A stretch of DNA of 64,000 nt from Archivesica marissinica (GCA_014843695.1 CM026390.1:98383470-98447469), one strand, 5' to 3'; numbered from the stretch's first letter, positions 10,367 through 21,249 are shown. Made by a program: numbers and translations. The notes: generated by a model not told the origin, from the sequence alone.

Positions 10367-11547
10367 GTAAGAGTTCTCTACCTTAAATAATGTACGAAAG
10401 ACCGGTGGTTACATAGTTACGACGTTTCACTATCATGAATTTGAAAGCGTGAATTCACGAAGTTAGCTTCATGAATTTGTGAAGTTGTAGATTCATGAAG
10501 TTGAAATCGTGAATTTGTGAAGTTGAAATGATAAAATAGCTTAATGTCAACACCGTTCTGTCGTAATAAACCCATTCATAGATAGGTTGCTAGATTATAT
10601 TTTGACACCCGTCAATATTTAAGAAATAATAAGTATCTGAGTGATATATTTCTATGCATAAGAACGACAAACGAGGGTTATTCTGCGATATACCACGGTT
10701 GATACTTATTATTTCGATTCTAACACGACTTACTTCTAATAATTTTAGACGAGAATCAAAGTATTTTCTTCAAACGATGTGCTACTCTGCTGTATTTGGC
10801 TTTCAAAATTTCCTCCCGCGTAAGGGGTGATGACGTTATTTTTTATGGAAAATATCAATCTAGTACATAAATGAACAAAAGTTGTAACTGATCAATAATT
10901 TTATTTATTTTGTCAAATAAAACTGTACAGAATAGTAACTGAAACGTTACTTAACAGAAAAACAAGACGGACAAGAGATTATCTGATTCTAAAAATAGCT
11001 CACTTCCGCGAATTCCCACGGTAGTATTTACAAACATCACGTGACTTTCATCCATAAAACGTTATACGCATTGCATAAATGGAATAGCCAAAACATGGTG
11101 CGCGCAGCATAGTTCAAGGTAGGTATATTGCAGAATAACCCAAGGTAGATTTTACTCTACAAGTATTATGTTATTAGCTGGGTCGTGTTAGAATTAAAAA
11201 TAAAATGACTCAGATGAAAAGGCTTCCAGGGATTTCACCAGGAAATCCCTTTAAATAAAAATAATAATTTTATTGTATGCATACTGGCTACATGAATAAA
11301 TTCTGTTTAAGCTAACTAATTAGTTAGCGGAAGTGGTAAATGTAAACATTCCACCATGATGGTTATGTATAAAACATTTACCAAACTATGTCAGCGGACA
11401 GTGTTCAATCTGCGATGTATGCAATTATTCAAAGTTTTATTTTATGGGTGTTTGCAAATTACTTGATTCAGTGCAGCGACTCATCATTTTTTATCAAGGC
11501 CAGGCCACGCACTGCAACTTCAAGTAAACAAGTTCATTATCAAGAGA
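10367..11547. other. intron 1, first part, with inverted repeats
   Basis: Non-coding. A 20-bp motif GGGTTATTCTGCGATATACC (10675-10694) recurs inverted, one mismatch, at 11122-11141. A second inverted pair, ATTCTAACACGAC, is at 10717-10729 and 11182-11194. GAAATAATAAGTATC and its complement lie 63 bp apart at 10623 and 10701. Together these look like one or two overlapping, degraded MITEs. Confidence 0.5.
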
Positions 11548-11559
11548 ACATCAAAGTCG

Positions 11560-11797
11560 TGGAAGTAGAAGTTGTGATAGCGCAGTGGTAGCGCGTCCGC
11601 TTCAGGTGCGAAAGGCCCCGAGTTCGAGCCCCGCTGGAGCCATTACGATTCTGCCTTTAGGCAAGGCATTTAAATTCCACATTGCCTCTTCTCTCCCTCG
11701 TGGCGATGGATTCCATCAGGAATGAGGTCTCGAGAGTGATTAATATAAGTTGTAAGAACTTGTTTCACAATCGAGCTAAAATAAATTTGTATAAACT
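11560..11797 (+). mobile_element. SINE-B copy with 12-bp duplication
   Basis: The tRNA-Leu-like head (GTTGTGATAGCGCAGTGG, anticodon loop TTCAGGT with CAG, B box GAGTTCGAGCCCC) is followed by the body and the tail AATAAATTTGTATAAACT. AACATCAAAGTC flanks both sides (11548-11559 and 11798-11809). Confidence 0.88.
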
Positions 11798-11809
11798 AAC
11801 ATCAAAGTC

Positions 11810-12235
11810 TGATAGACCAGACAGACAATGACCAAAACAAAAACAATGAAAATGTGGGTTTGTTGATTCCTGGAGTATGGCGCTACCGTGGTTGCAATCA
11901 GATGATCCTAATCAAGTTACATACATGTGGCATATGCACACAGTACCCGCAATTAGCAGACAATACGTCCAGTTCTTAAGTTGGCAAGAAAGTTGAAAGG
12001 CGAGACACGTTTATAGCACATCAAATATCTGCCAAGCTGGTTGTTGCTCTGTGTATGTCAGAATCTGAATGAAAGGGAAGTTTGGCCTGAATTTTGGTGA
12101 TTAGTAGGATTTAATGATTGACAAGTCAATTTCTGCTGTCTACTTGTCCATGGACAAGTGAAACATTTGAAGATTTCCACACTCCTGCACTGTAATATAA
12201 AACTATATTCTACCATATACAAAGTTTCTCTGTAG
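11810..12235. other. rest of intron 1, no feature
   Basis: No repeat recognised. A pyrimidine tract TTTCTCTGTAG ends at 12235; it is a possible alternative acceptor, in the same phase, 57 bp before the one used for exon 2. Confidence 0.5.
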
Positions 12236-12292
12236 CACAATCAATGTGATGTCGCCTCAATTCAAGTGCAACAATAAGATGTTATTATTCAG

Positions 12293-12411
12293 GTCACCGG
12301 AGAGTTCCGCGAAGGCTCCCCTGTTCTCAAAGTTTGCCGAGAAGAAAACGTCTCGTATTAACAAGAGAGCACACACGATCAAATCTGTGTTCAGGAAAAC
12401 ACCGACGAAAG
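12293..12411 (+). CDS. RABGEF1: RABGEF1 coding exon 2, linker
   Basis: Encodes [20 protein letters not shown] and a basic stretch to KTPTK. The FSKFAEKKT block and the following Lys/Arg run match the linker after the zinc finger in Rabex-5. The acceptor GTTATTATTCAG completes the Leu codon split from exon 1; the donor is AAAG|GTATGG, phase 1. Using the upstream acceptor at 12235 would add 19 codons in frame ([15 protein letters not shown]...). Which acceptor is used, or whether both are, cannot be told from sequence. The next RABGEF1 exon is 42.4 kb away. Confidence 0.85.
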
Positions 12412-12489
12412 GTATGGAAATAACACATGTATAACACGCTTACCTGAACCAATGAGATACATCGGTCAGTTACTGCCCCTGAATACTCT

Positions 12490-12753
12490 TTAACCATTTC
12501 CTTCATAGAGATTTAGGTTAATATACTATTATATCTCCATACGAACGACAGCCATTTAACCCTTTCCTTCATAGAGATTTATGTTAATATACTATTATAT
12601 CTCCATACAAACGACAGCCATTTAACCCTTTCTTTCATAGAGATTTAGGTTAATATACTATTATATCTCCATATAAACGACAGCCATTTAACCCTTTCCT
12701 TCATAGAGATTTAGGTTAATATACTATTATATCTCCATACAAACGACAGCCAT
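12490..12753. repeat. 66-bp tandem repeat, 4 copies
   Basis: Unit TTAACCCTTTCCTTCATAGA, then TTAATATACTATTATATCTCC and ACGACAGCCATT. The four copies differ at a few sites. Confidence 0.92.
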
Positions 12754-12908
12754 TTAGCTATCATGCAGTGGATAAGTAGTCGCCATATCTATCCCACCTC
12801 CATAGATATTACTGGAACTACATGAGATTGTGGCCTTTATTATGATATAACATTGGTTTGGCTACTGTATTGTCAATGTATGTCGTATTGGTAATGGCGT
12901 CAAGAGGT

Positions 12909-13170
12909 GCTTCTATGGGGGAAAGGGTTAAGGAGGATAGGTCATTTGATTGCGCTTCTATGAGGGAAAGGGTTAAGGAGGATAGGTCGTTTGATTGTGC
13001 TTCTATGGGGGAAAGGGTTAAGGAGGATAGGTCGTTTGATTGCGCTTCTATGGGGGAAAGGGTTAAGGAGGATAGGTCGTTTGATTGCGCTTCTATGAGG
13101 GAAAGGGTTAAGGAGGATAGGTCATTTGATTGCGCTTCTATGGGGGAAAGGGTTAAGGAGGATAGGTCAT
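12909..13170 (+). repeat. 45-bp tandem repeat, 6 copies, open frame
   Basis: Unit GCTTCTATGGGGGAAAGGGT then TAAGGAGGATAGGTCATTTGATTGC. It reads in frame from 12858 to 13175 as a 15-residue repeat, SMGERVKEDRSFDCA, with Gly/Arg alternation. Two of the three variable sites are synonymous in this frame. No start context, signal or homology supports real coding. Confidence 0.85.
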
Positions 13171-13179
13171 CGTGATTTC

Positions 13180-14047
13180 GTTTGCACTACATTTTTCATC
13201 CGTTTTCTTTTCTTATAATTATTAAGTTAAATCTTTGGAGAGGAATTAATATGTTTTCTGAAAACTTGTTTTCCAATCCAAACCATTCACAATTTATGTA
13301 ATTTGTAACATTTTTTGTGTTATACTTGTAAATTTATTGGAATAAATACTGTTTAAACCAAGTTAAATCTCGACAGATATCTTACAGTGTATCCAATGGA
13401 TTCTTTACTGTAAACAATTAAATAATATGATTTTGATAAAATCATGTTTATCATACTGCAACATTTGTTTAGATAACAACAGAAACAATAATAAACAGAA
13501 AAAGGATTCCAATTAAACGGACCAATATATATTTCGTGATAATTCAGACTTTGTCTACCAAGGGAGGTAATAGAAAAACCAGCTCAGGAATGTCGTTCAG
13601 GATCACGTTTGAACACAATTTGACAGTACCGTATATTCCCAACCATAAGTCGACCTTTATCTCAACCAGAAATGTGATGAAAGTACTAGATACTTTTATG
13701 GGCGAGAAACAAGTAAAAAGATATTTTGAGTAAAAAAAGTTGAAATATATATTTTTTTATTTGTTGGAACTTGATTATTGTCTGTTTGTTTGTCTCATTT
13801 GCTTTAATACAGTAATTTGATTAGATACTTAATTACAGTAGAGCTATACACCATAGAAACGCTGATTTTCAGTAAAGAATGTGAGAGAAAAACCACTGTC
13901 GTAACGAATGTTGCAAGTCCACAAAGTACCTTCGTATTATGGAAGGATCCAGCTTAAAATCGGTATTTTCAAGCCAAAATTTGACCCTCGACTTATGGTC
14001 GTTAGCGACTTATTGTCGAGAATCTACGGTAGCATAAAAAATAGAGG
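13180..14047. other. intron, no feature seen
   Basis: AT-rich and apparently non-repetitive. A 65-codon + strand ORF (13536-13733) has no recognisable motif. Confidence 0.45.
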
Positions 14048-16157
14048 TGGTACATTGTTTAAAAGGTATTTCTGTAAAGGTACATTGTTTAAAAGGTATT
14101 TCTGTAAAGGTACATTGTTTAAAAGGTATTTCTGTAAAGGTACATTGTTTAAAAGGTATTTCTGTAAAGGTACATTGTTTGAAAGGTATTTCTGTAAAGG
14201 TACATTGTTTAAAAGGTATTTCTGTAAAGTTACATTGTTTAAAAGGTATTTCTGTAAAGTTACATTGTTTAAAAGGTATTTCTGTAAAGATACATTGTTT
14301 AAAAGGTATTTCTGTAAAGGTACATTGTTTAAAAGGTATTTCTGTAAAGTTACATTGTTTAAAAGGTATTTCTGTAAAGATACATTGTTTAAAAGGTATT
14401 TCTGTAAAGGTACATTGTTTAAAAGGTATTTCTGTAAAGGTACATTGTTTAAAATGTATTTCTGTAAAGGTACATTGTTTAAAAGGTATTTCTGTAAAGA
14501 TACATTGTTTAAAAGGTATTTCTGTAAAGTGTATTTCTGTAAAGGTACATTGTTTAAAAGGTATTTCTGTAAAGGTACATTGTTTAAAAGGTATTTCTGT
14601 AAAGGTACATTGTTTAAAAGGTATTTCTGTAAAGGTACATTGTTTAAAAGGTATTTATGTAAAGGTACATTGTTTAAAAGGTATTTCTATAAAGGTGCAT
14701 TGTTTAAAAGGTATTTCTGTAAAGGTACAGTGTTTAAAAGGTATTTCTGTAAAGGTACATTGTTTAAAAGGTATTTCTGTAAAGGTACATTGTTTAAAAG
14801 GTATTTCTGTAAAGGTACATTGTTTAAAAGGTATTTCTGTAAAGGTACATTGTTTAAAAGGTTTTCTGTAAAGGTACATTGTTAAAAGGTATTTCTGTAA
14901 AGGTACATTGTTTAAAAGGTATTTCTGTAAAGGTACATTGTTTAAAAGGTATTTCTGTAAAGTGTATTTCTGTAAAGGTACATTGTTTAAAAGGTATTTC
15001 TGTAAAGGTACATTGTTTAAAAGGTATTTCTGTAAAGGTACATTGTTTAAAAGGTATTTCTGTAAAGGTACATTGTTTAAAAGGTATTTCTGTAAAGGTA
15101 CATTGTTTAAAAGGTATTTCTGTAAAGGTACATTGTTTAAAAGGTATTTCTGTAAAGGTACATTGTTGAAAAGGTATTTCTGTAAAGGTACATTGTTGAA
15201 AAGGTATTTCTGTAAAGGTACATTGTTTAAAAGGTATTTCTGTAAAGTGTATTTCTGTAAAGGTACATTGTTTAAAAGGTATTTCTGTAAAGGTACATTG
15301 TTGAAAAGGTATTTCTGTAAAGGTACATTGTTTAAAAGGTATTTCTGTAAAGTGTATTTCTGTAAAGGTACATTGTTGAAAAGGTATTTCTGTAAAGGTA
15401 CATTGTTGAAAAGGTATTTCTGTAAAGGTACATTGTTGAAAAGGTATTTCTGTAAAGGTACATTGTTGAAAAGGTATTTCTGTAAAGGTACATTGTTGAA
15501 AAGGTATTTCTGTAAAGGTACATTGTTTAAAAGGTTTTCTGTAAAGGTACATTGTTGAAAAGGTATTTCTGTAAAGGTACATTGTTGAAAAGGTATTTCT
15601 GTAAAGGTACATTGTTGAAAAGGTATTTCTGTAAAGGTACATTGTTTAAAAGGTTTTCTGTAAAGGTACATTGTTGAAAAGGTATTTCTGTAAAGGTACA
15701 TTGTTTAAAAGGTATTTCTGTAAAGATACATTGTTTAAAAGGTATTTCTGTAAAGATACATTGTTTAAAAGGTATTTCTGTAAAGGTACATTGTTTAAAA
15801 GGTATTTCTGTAAAGGTACATTGTTTAAAAGGTTTTCTGTAAAGGTACATTGTTTAAAAGGTATTTCTGTAAAGGTACATTGTTTAAAAGGTATTTCTGT
15901 AAAGGTACATTGTTTAAAAGGTATTTCTGTAAAGGTACATTGTTTAAAAGGTATTTCTGTAAAGTGTATTTCTGTAAAGGTACATTGTTGAAAAGGTATT
16001 TCTGTAAAGGTACATTGTTGAAAAGGTATTTCTGTAAAGGTACATTGTTTAAAAGGTTTTCTGTAAAGGTACATTGTTTAAAAGGTATTTCTGTAAAGGT
16101 ACATTGTTGAAAAGGTATTTCTGTAAAGTAACATTGTTGAAAAGGTTTTCTGTAAAT
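14048..16157. repeat. 30-bp satellite, about 70 copies (2.1 kb)
   Basis: Unit GGTACATTGTTTAAAAGGTA followed by TTTCTGTAAA. A half-unit insertion (GTGTATTTCTGTAAA, 15 bp) occurs near 14530, 14960, 15245, 15350 and 15965. One-base-short units (AAAAGGTTTTCTG) appear from 14858 onward. A TTGAAAA variant is confined to the right half. Long ORFs on both strands are by-products of the stop-free 30-bp unit. Confidence 0.95.
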
Positions 16158-16180
16158 GTTGTGTCCATTAGCAGATTACA

Positions 16181-16279
16181 TGTAGATTGGATGAATGAAT
16201 TAAATGGATGAATTGATGAATGGATTGATTGATTGATGAATACAATGAATGGATGGAATGATTGATGAATACAATGAAT
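16181..16279. repeat. GATGAATG-type simple repeat
   Basis: Degenerate TGAATGGAT/TTGATTGA run next to the satellite. It continues after the MITE-F copy as AATGAATGAATGAATGG at 16573, so the MITE inserted into it. Confidence 0.8.
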
Positions 16280-16572
16280 CAGGGATCATTCTAGAGGGTG
16301 ATGTGGGCGAAATTGTCGCCCTAGGGACCCTGACTTCTCCCTAAAAAAAAGTTTTTAGGAAGTTTTTGGTTTTTACGATTTTCAAACAAAATTGTGTCTA
16401 GTAAGATACACTGGCCCATTATAAAGCACTCCTTCTATTCATATGTTGTATTTAATGATTGTACTGTGCATTTTAACCCTATTTTACAGAAGTATATTAA
16501 AGAACACCATTTAAGGAAGCGATCACGTGCTTTCTCACTTCTCCCAAAAATTCTGACCTAGAATGAACCCTG
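16280..16572 (+). mobile_element. MITE-F copy
   Basis: CAGGGATCATTCTAG at the left, CTAGAATGAACCCTG at the right. Flanked by AATGAAT on both sides (16273-16279, 16573-16579), consistent with a 6-bp duplication within a repetitive target. Confidence 0.85.
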
Positions 16573-16734
16573 AATGAATGAATGAATGGATTGATTGTTT
16601 GATTGATGATTGAATGTGAATGAATGAAATACTTTATTTATAGAGGGTGACCCAATTAGCCACCTAATTAATATTCATTGGCGCCTTTTTAGTGACTCAT
16701 ATAGATAGATTACAGCAAATTTAGTGTCACTCTA

Positions 16735-16990
16735 GACAAAGATCCTAGATTACGAAACAAGCTGTAACAAATTATATTTCCGGTAATCACTATCGTTGGC
16801 GTGGATGACAGCGTATTTGTGGTCATTCGCATGGGAGGAAACCGGAGTATCCGGAGAAACCATACCTGTCCGATCTGGCGACCACCGTACCATCTCACAT
16901 ATTTCTCGGTCCGTCAGGATCGAACCCGGGGTGCATTGGTGAGAAACAAGTGCGCTAACCACTGTGTTAATCGGACTGCTAATCCGAGAT
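16735..16990 (-). mobile_element. SINE-I copy
   Basis: On the - strand, the tRNA-like head is at about 16915-16990 (B box as GATCGAACCCGGGG complement). It is followed by GGTACGGTGGTCGCCAG, the body GGTTTCCTCCCATGCGAATG and a tail ending TTTGTTACAGCTTG. Confidence 0.6.
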
Positions 16991-17109
16991 TGACAAAAGA
17001 GTTGCAGTATTATAGATTTGTATATAACTATTTACGTATAATGTACATGCATCGGGGTAGACTCATCTAATCAAGTTTCTAATTGAAACTATTCCACTGA
17101 TTGATTTTG

Positions 17110-17370
17110 GTCCGCCTCCGTGGTCGAGTGGTTAAGGTCGCTGACTTGTATACCAATGTAACGTATCATCGCTGATGGTCACGGGTTCGAGCCCTGCTCA
17201 GACCGTGTCTCATTTATATGAAAAAGTTGGCAGTTTCTTACGGAGGTTGGTGCACCCAAGTACTGGTTAACCGTTGGAGCCTGCCCAGGAAAGGTGTTGT
17301 TAGGTAAACTGCCCGCCGGCGATATAGCCCAAAATGGTGCTGATACAGGCGTAAAACTCGAAATATAAAA
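17110..17370 (+). mobile_element. SINE-C copy
   Basis: The tRNA-like head with a long variable region (CCGCCTCCGTGGTCGAGTGG, then GGTCACGGGTTCGAGCCCTG) is followed by GTTGGCAGTTTCTTACGGAGG, GTACTGGTTAACCG and AACTGCCCGCCGGCGATATA. TCCACTGATTTTG-like sequence lies on both sides. Confidence 0.75.
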
Positions 17371-17417
17371 TTATATCCACTGATTTTGTTGAAGTTAATA
17401 AAAATAACACTGAGGGA

Positions 17418-17493
17418 TTGGAGATGCTTGGCTCGAACTCCGGGCTTTTCGCACCTGAAACGAACGTGCTACCACTTTGCTATCACGACTTGA
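17418..17493 (-). mobile_element. SINE-B head fragment
   Basis: GGCTCGAACTCCGGGC, then TTCGCACCTGAAACGAACG and TATCACGACTT are the reverse complement of the SINE-B tRNA-Leu-like head only. Confidence 0.65.
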
Positions 17494-17743
17494 CTAATGA
17501 AGTCACTAATTGAACTGTTCCATTGATTTTGATGTATATATGGTATAAAGCCTGAATTGACCTGATTTGTTTTATCTGTGTGCAACAGATGTTTATTATT
17601 GTTTCATGATATAGTGGTATGTTCGGATGTGGAAATGCTGGCCAAATCAATATGTCTGAAAATGATCAGAATTAATGTTAAAGCGACACTATATCGTGAA
17701 TAAAAATTAAAAATATTATGAAAATGTGAAATTTTACATACAA

Positions 17744-18061
17744 CAGGGATCATTCTAGAGGGCGATGTGGGCGAAATTGTCGCCATAGGGACCCTGACTT
17801 CGCCCTCTGGGGGCCCCACTTCTCCCTAAAAAAAATTAAAAAAGAAAATTATTTTTTGGTTTTTACGATTTCAAACAAAATTGTGTCTAGTAAGATACAC
17901 TGGCCCATTATAAAGCACTCCTTCTATTCAAATGTTGTATTTAATGGTTGTACTGTGCATTTTAACCCTATTTTGCAGAAGTATATTAAAGAACACCATT
18001 TAAGGAAGTGATCACGCGCTTTCTCACTTCTCCCAAAAATTCTGACCTAGAATGAACCCTG
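17744..18061 (+). mobile_element. MITE-F copy with 6-bp duplication
   Basis: CAGGGATCATTCTAG to CTAGAATGAACCCTG, flanked by ATACAA at 17738-17743 and 18062-18067. Inserted in the left part of MITE-K. Confidence 0.9.
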
Positions 18062-18318
18062 ATACAAGTAGCAATGCTACTATACATTCTTCCATTATAA
18101 TTTTATTAATTAGTTTCAGTCAGTAAACATTATTGTTTTGCAAAATAACAAACTGAAAATACGACTTTCTGGAATCCGTTTGCCACGCCCTGCGTACATT
18201 TGGAACGCATAGCTCTCTATCGGCAATCAGAACTAACAACTTAGACAGCTGTTTCAACATGCGTTGTTGTGTCAATCATGCGCATTAAGTATTGTTTACA
18301 TACTTTTGTTGATAAACA

Positions 18319-18441
18319 CAGGGTTCATTCTAGGTCAGAATTTTTTTTGTTTTTTGGGGAGAGAAGTGGGGCCCCCAGAGGGCGAAGTCAGGGTCCCTAG
18401 GGCGACAATTTCACCCACATCGCCCTCTAGAATGATCCCTG
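18319..18441 (-). mobile_element. short MITE-F derivative (123 bp)
   Basis: CAGGGTTCATTCTAGG at the left and CTAGAATGATCCCTG at the right, flanked by TAAACA at 18313-18318 and 18442-18447. The roughly 190-bp core of the family is missing, yet the duplication is intact, so the deleted form itself transposed or was deleted after insertion. Confidence 0.88.
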
Positions 18442-18484
18442 TAAACAATTTGTGTATATGACAGTGCATGCTACATGTTATATT

Positions 18485-19200
18485 TAGCTCACATGATTGT
18501 TGTTACCGCAATGTGTCGATCCATCGTCTGTGAACAGTTTCAAACGTCTTCTCCTCAGTAACCATTGGGTCTATAGCCACCGTTTATGGTCAGGATACTT
18601 GGGTAGGTGGGGGATTACATAATTGTTAAAATCACATCATTACGTAATCCAATATGGGTGCTGTCTAAAAATATTTCTTCTCACGAACCGTTAGCTGGAT
18701 TTTGACAAATCTAGGTTGGAATGATCGATGTACAATGGTCTTTCAGCATTGTTCAAATGGTGACACTGGGATAAAAAATGGGTGTGGCCCTGGAGGTCAA
18801 GTAGGGGTCAAATATTATATTTGAGCGAATATGGTATCGACGATCGCTCTGATGCAATTGTTATCCAAGATGGCTGCCGAAAGGTCAAAACATCGTTCAT
18901 TTATTATAGATTTCAAAATTTTTCAACACCCAAACTTCTTAGCCAATGGTAGTGAAATATCACAGTTATAGTCGATAGATTGGCTCAAATGGAAGTTGTT
19001 ACGAATAAAAGATGGCCACCATCTAAAAATAACACAAATTCGTCAAACATCTTCACACGAACAACCGTTCAGATTTTGACAACATTTGGCAGGAATGATC
19101 ACTGTACAATTCTCTTTCAAAGTTGTTCACAATAGTAACCACGGTGTAAAAAAATATTAGTCAGGTGAGCGATACAGGGCCATTATGGCCCTCTTGTTTG
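18485..19200 (+). mobile_element. repeat with TAGCTCAC..GGGCCATTATGGCCCTCTTG ends
   Basis: Starts TAGCTCACATGATTG and ends GTGAGCGATACAGGGCCATT then ATGGCCCTCTTGTTTG. Internally it has repeated GTTCACGAA/CACACGAACAACCGTT and TTTGACAAATCTAGGTTGGAAT-like pieces that recur (18691, 19075). I recall elements with these ends as common in bivalve genomes, but no transposase or clean duplication is visible. Confidence 0.4.
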
Positions 19201-19563
19201 GGTTCTGTGCGAACGATTGAATTATTTTACAGTCATTAAAAATTATATTCTTTATATATTGGTACATTTTACCAAAATACATCAGTTATTCCGATATAGT
19301 GTCGAATAGCTTAAAATATTTTATACCTCATTTGCATATTTTCTTCTTTACTGTATGTGACGTGCTCCGGGCATTTATTTTCAATAGCGCCCGGAGGCTC
19401 CAGGCACTATTGAGCCTGCGGACCGCCAAATCTCACGGTGTGTGAAAATTATGATACATTTTCCGATAATATCCCTCTTATCTAGAGCTTTCCCCCAACA
19501 AAAGAGAGATGGGAGAGACAGACAGAATGTGAGTGAGAAATAAATTGTGCTTGTCTAATATTT

Positions 19564-19690
19564 ATAACAGATAGAACATGGTGTTTCGGGCACCATGCAA
19601 ATATATGGACTGGTCCATATCTTACTTCAGGTCTGACTGACCAGTCCATATATCTGCATAGCGCCCTCAACACCATGTTGTATCTGTTAA
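19564..19690. mobile_element. foldback element with ~52-bp arms
   Basis: TAACAGATAGAACATGGTGTT at the left pairs with AACACCATGTTGTATCTGTTA at the right. The pairing continues inward through ATATATGGACTGG, leaving a loop of about 20 bp. The arms differ at a handful of sites. Confidence 0.75.
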
Positions 19691-19720
19691 AGGCCTGCAG
19701 GTTGACCTATATTTGACCTT

Positions 19721-19808
19721 AAACACACAAGGAATAGCGGTACAAATCTGACGGTTGACGCACTAAACACACAAGGAATAGCGGAACAAATCTGACGGTT
19801 GACGCACA
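19721..19808. repeat. 44-bp direct duplication
   Basis: AAACACACAAGGAATAGCGG, then ACAAATCTGACGGTTGACGC is repeated twice with one base difference. Confidence 0.9.
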
Positions 19809-20058
19809 TCGTATTTGCCACATGCGAGGCCCTGCATGGTATACATCTAATACATGAGCACCACTTATATCTATTATGACCCACGTACATATCAGAGGTT
19901 ATAAATTGCTGAAATTGAAGTTCTGTATTTTTATAGTACTTACAACTGGTATAAACAATTCAACTCCACTTATGGCCCAAATAAGGCTGGTTGCGCGGGT
20001 TAGGCAGCCAGTTCCTGCATTGCTGTACCACACATTCAGGCATCAGTTCCCTCTTATG

Positions 20059-20454
20059 TCAAGTACAGTCTCCTCTTCTAGCCGCTACTTTTCTCTCTAT
20101 ATATCTGACATCTTTCCATGCGCCACAATTATATAGCATTGCCCAAAACCTCCTGTATAGAAGCTTTCTCTCATGTGAATTTAGATTATGCGGTGGACGA
20201 TTATTAGCAGGCCACCAAAGTTGTTTGTTCTGTTCATTTATTATGCAAGGGGAACACAAGCACATTGGACACTCAGCAACACCTTCAGCATGCTGAGGCA
20301 TAGGGGGAGGTACGTAAGCAGCCTCTGCAACGGGCATGGCGGTAGCTGTTTCTTCTATTTCCATATATACGTCCCAGTTCTTATTTTGCAAGAAAGTCAG
20401 CAATTCTTTTCTCTGCTCATCAGTTACATACATTGTTATTTTACTCAATGGCAT
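20059..20454 (-). CDS. small ORF with C-x2-C-x-C-x2-C motif, unrecognised
   Basis: A 131-residue, single-exon ORF antisense within the RABGEF1 intron. The N-terminal third is polar and probably helical (TDEQRKELLTFLQNKNWDVY), followed by an Ala/Pro linker with PPPMP. A compact motif at residues 62-70 (CPMCLCSPC) precedes an aromatic, basic C-terminal segment (LLYRRFWAMLYNCGAWKDVR). Spaced cysteines and aromatics suggest a metal-binding module. The bias toward charged and aromatic residues is unlike the surrounding random ORFs. It could be a captured gene fragment or part of a transposon protein. I do not assign a function. Confidence 0.5.
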   Translation of the reverse strand: MPLSKITMYVTDEQRKELLTFLQNKNWDVYMEIEETATAMPVAEAAYVPPPMPQHAEGVAECPMCLCSPCIINEQNKQLWWPANNRPPHNLNSHERKLLYRRFWAMLYNCGAWKDVRYIERKVAARRGDCT

Positions 20455-21249
20455 CTTGTAGAAATCGGCAGAATATGTGTAATACTCGTATGTTCAAGAG
20501 ATTATAATTATAATATTATACATGTACTCATAGCATTCACTGTGATTATTATGTAGCATCAATATCGGTAAACACACACTGACACAGAGAAATATTTAAA
20601 ATATAACAGAAAACTTGTGAATAATACTGTAGATATATAATTAAATGAAGTATGAAGGTTACCATATAACGAACACATATAGTTTATTCATATAAATACA
20701 TACATATTATATACATACATATTTGATTAGGTCAACACATGAACTGAATTTTGAATTAGATTGCACAGATCACAACCATAGCGCACATTATACATGCATA
20801 CAAATTATCAGTCTCAGTGATTACGCTACGGCTGATGAGGCACCTACATAACATGTAATCTATGTCCCTGGGCTGATCTGGATTATGTAGTTTGAATACT
20901 CATAACTATCAATTTTCTTTACAATCAATAATATACGTTTACTTAAATTGTCAGGGCCTCATTTTGACTAATTCTCAGCTCACAGAGTGATCGTGCATAT
21001 TAACCGTTAGAAAATACCTACATACGCCAAATTATACTGAATGTACTGCTACATTGTTGATACAAGCCACTAATCACATGGAACAGGTAGTAAAGTATAA
21101 ATCTTTACAATTGGACGGGGTCAAACTGCAGGCCTTTAAATAAATTATACCTCATGCTGATATATATTGACATGTGCTTCCAGTGGCATGGTTTATTTTA
21201 CGTCTTGTGTTTAACTATTTGAGTAAGTACGAATTCCAACCAGGAATGT
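20455..21249. other. intron, no feature seen
   Basis: AT-rich, with ATACATAT-type low-complexity runs near 20690-20720. No gene or repeat family identified. Confidence 0.45.

Larger units (their letters stand above)
17671..19318 (+). mobile_element. MITE-K copy broken up by three nested elements
   Basis: The left end GTTAAAGCGACACTATATCG, then (after the MITE-F insertion) AGTAGCAATGCTACT, resembles the left side of the intact MITE-K at 62427. A degraded right end, GATATAGTGTCGAATAGCTTAA, is near 19290-19318. Two MITE-F copies and the repeat at 18485-19200 lie inside it. Confidence 0.45.

Noticed and set aside
14047..16110. ORFs up to 348 codons on both strands
   Set aside because: 30-bp satellite without stops; simultaneous opposite-strand openness and one-base-short units argue against coding.
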